From: JANJWP01 sp964482035 | Lineage (GTDB): Bacteria > Patescibacteriota > Gracilibacteria > BD1-5 > UBA2023 | Direction of reading: 5' to 3' | Assembly: GCA_964482035.1 (NCBI GenBank) | Contig: CAYZVC010000001.1 | Span: forward strand, 558,001-622,000 | Length of the DNA stretch: 64,000 bases | Shown here: positions 62,396 to 64,000 of the stretch, piece by piece | Layout: every line of letters begins with the position of its first letter | Numbering within the stretch: the stretch's first letter is position 1 | The notes under the pieces: model-generated | Seen by the model: the letters and a program-made list of their open reading frames with translations, nothing else | What the model was told of the DNA's origin: nothing | Database searches by the model: none | Program-made: the position numbers and the translations under genes

Positions 62396-63823
62396 ATGTT
62401 CCAAAAACGCCTGCGGGCCTTATTGAAAAAGCGGAATCACGGAGCCTTCACCCTCGCCGAACTCGTCGTCGTCATCACGATTTTGGCGATTTTGGCGGTT
62501 ATCGGGCTTCTCGCCCTTACCGGATATACGGAAAACGCAGACGACGCAAGAATCGAATCGAACGTGCGTTCGGTTTTTACGGCGATTACGACGGAAAGCG
62601 CCGCGACGAATCAATCCCCGCGTTTCTACGTGAAACACGATCCGAACTACGCGCTCTCCGGGGGTATCGTGACATACGACGGCACCCCTACCGCGCTTAC
62701 GGGTTGAGAATGGAACGAACCGAATACGAACTATTCGGCCGGAAACCCCGATTACGTAAAGCTCAGACTCAATCCCGCGAAATTCAAAGTCTCCTACGAT
62801 CCGGTAAGAACTTTTCTCGCTGCGCTCCCCTCCGTTTCCGCATACGATAACGCGGATCCGAAAGCGTTGCTCGCCTGAGCCGCGGACGTGTTTTCCGCCC
62901 TCGGAAAGACTCCGAGAACCCGAAGCGTGCTCCAAGTCGCCGCCATCAAGAGGGGATACGCTACGGTTTCGGGGAATTTTCCCGCGTGAGCTGCCGGATC
63001 AGTCAACTGACTCGTGAAAGACACGAGCGTCTGAGCGAGCTCGACCTGAGCCCTCGTAGACAAATTGCCGATGGGAGCGTTGAACGATTTTTCCATCGCC
63101 ATCGTAGGCAACGATTCCACAGGGCGCAATTGGTCGAACGGCACGTATGCCGCGAATTGCGACGGATACAGGAACCCCATAACCCCGAAGGTATACCAGT
63201 GACAGACGGGAAGCGGAACGTACCTCATCGATCCGGACGGAACTGCCGGCAATCCGGCCTATAAGGCTTATTGCGACATGTCCACGGACGGAGGCGGATG
63301 GACGCTCCTCATGCGTTTCGCGAACGATACGGGTCTCGCCTACGGCTCCGCCAACTGGACAGCCGGAACGACTCTCAATTCCACGTCGTTCGATGCGGTA
63401 AGCAATACGAACGCGGTATTCGATTCGTACGTCAGCATGCCCCTCTCCGCCGTGCGGTGATGCCGGGCTTCCGGATCGGATTGCGTAACCGCACCGCTCC
63501 CTGCGGCAAAAACGGGATTGGCATTGTTTTCCGGAGCGCAAACCTCTCTCGGAAGCATATCGAGAAACCAATGGACGACGTTGTTCCCGCCCGATTACGC
63601 GACCTTCCCCAACTGTAACATGGGGAACGTGAACGTGACGAGCGGACTCAGTTACATGAGAATCCGTTTCGGAATCGCCGGGAACAACGAAGCCGATTGC
63701 GGATCCTCGGATAACGCGTGGGGATTCTGACTCTACAGCGCGTACAATGGCGGTTCGTGCGGTGCCGGCCTCCTTAATTTCCATGCAGGCGCCTGCACCC
63801 AGGCGACCATTTGGGGAAAATAG
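62396..63823 (+). CDS. Type IV pilin-like protein with fibrinogen-like C-terminal domain
   Basis: A 475-residue protein from ATG 62396 to TAG 63821-63823, with about eleven UGA glycines. The prepilin motif is GAFTLAELVVVITILAILA; the shared scaffold (YSAGNPDYVKL, LNPAKFK) is close to the genes at 369 and 1869, 60 kb away. The C-terminus is a good fibrinogen-like domain: GTYLIDPDGTAGNPAY, then YCDMSTDGGGWTLLMRF, later FGIAGNNEADCGSSDNAWGF. Such domains bind sugars or proteins on other cells. The glycine between WGF and LYSAY is UGA. Likely a displayed adhesin. Confidence 0.85.
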
Positions 63824-63826
63824 CCG

Positions 63827-63856
63827 AAAGCGGTTCCTTGGGGAACCGCTTTTTCG
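63827..63856 (+). terminator. Terminator after the pilin-adhesin gene
   Basis: AAAGCGGTTCC, loop TTGG, GGAACCGCTTTTT. Confidence 0.9.
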
Positions 63857-63930
63857 TGCATTGCCCAACCAAAAGGATACACTGTTCGACAATCCGCCCC
63901 CGGAGAAACCTTATCCGTAACGTACCAGTT

Positions 63931-64000
63931 ATGTTGGACGCGATAAAAAACCTCGGTTGGAAGTGAATCTTCAAGATTTTCGGCGTCGGAATCCTCGGAC
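63931..64000 (+). CDS. N-terminal start of a membrane protein (cut by window edge)
   Basis: ATG 63931 opens MLDAIKNLGWK, then a UGA glycine and IFKIFGVGILG, which looks like the start of a membrane helix. Only about 23 residues are vis­ible, so no family can be given. Confidence 0.45.

Noticed and set aside
1..64000. CRISPR arrays, insertion sequences, rRNA or tRNA genes
   Set aside because: No regular direct repeats with spacers, no transposase-like protein, and no tRNA or rRNA sequence were recognised apart from the tmRNA.

Overview
The window comes from a bacterium that reads UGA as glycine (genetic code 25), which points to Gracilibacteria or Absconditabacteria (SR1) within the Candidate Phyla Radiation. 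The recoding is visible directly. UGA replaces conserved glycines in QueA (HVGLGTF), in an SRPBCC protein, in both P-loop glycines of an AAA ATPase, and in one of four tandem paralogues where its siblings have GGA at the same place. True stops are UAA and UAG, and the encoded tmRNA tag ends with UAG. All gene ends below were set by reading through UGA, so many apparently broken frames are single intact genes. The host DNA is fairly GC-rich and compact. Ribosome-binding sites are mostly absent.

Layout. 0-3.4 kb: a truncated surface protein and two large pilin-like adhesins. 3.4-15.4 kb: queA, a membrane glycosyltransferase and a PEGA-like protein, a four-repeat protein, a ferredoxin/flavin/membrane oxidoreductase with apbE, and a minus-strand run ending in a NUDIX-oxidoreductase fusion. 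15.4-18.0 kb: an AT-rich island with two minus-strand genes, an AAA/OLD-like ATPase and a small partner. It looks like a transferred defence module and is the best candidate here for an undescribed system. 18.0-25.6 kb: housekeeping and hypothetical genes (pentapeptide repeat, HD hydrolase, RNB exonuclease, HAD, phosphoglycerate-mutase-like), an unusual 84-codon cassette with textbook promoter, Shine-Dalgarno, UGA end and terminator, an HExxH protein, and ssrA.

25.7-36.7 kb: a secreted surface protein, then three very large tandem paralogues of unknown function, each with its own terminator. 36.8-44.4 kb: rpoB and rpoC, with no UGA codons at all. 44.5-50 kb: a VF530-like protein, two small genes, and four tandem membrane-anchored proteins with phage-tail-fibre features (VGIGT repeats, peptidase S74 chaperone domains). 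50-59 kb: a DEAD-box helicase interrupted by a 100-N assembly gap, a secreted subtilisin, a class A penicillin-binding protein and a LytR-CpsA-Psr protein. 59.4-64 kb: rsmH, an ftsL-like gene, recR, ung, a third pilin-adhesin with a fibrinogen-like domain, and the start of one more gene.

Taken together, the surface gene content (pilin-adhesins, tail-fibre-like anchored proteins, a secreted protease) fits an episymbiotic or predatory lifestyle; this is inference. No rRNA gene, tRNA gene, insertion sequence or CRISPR array was seen.
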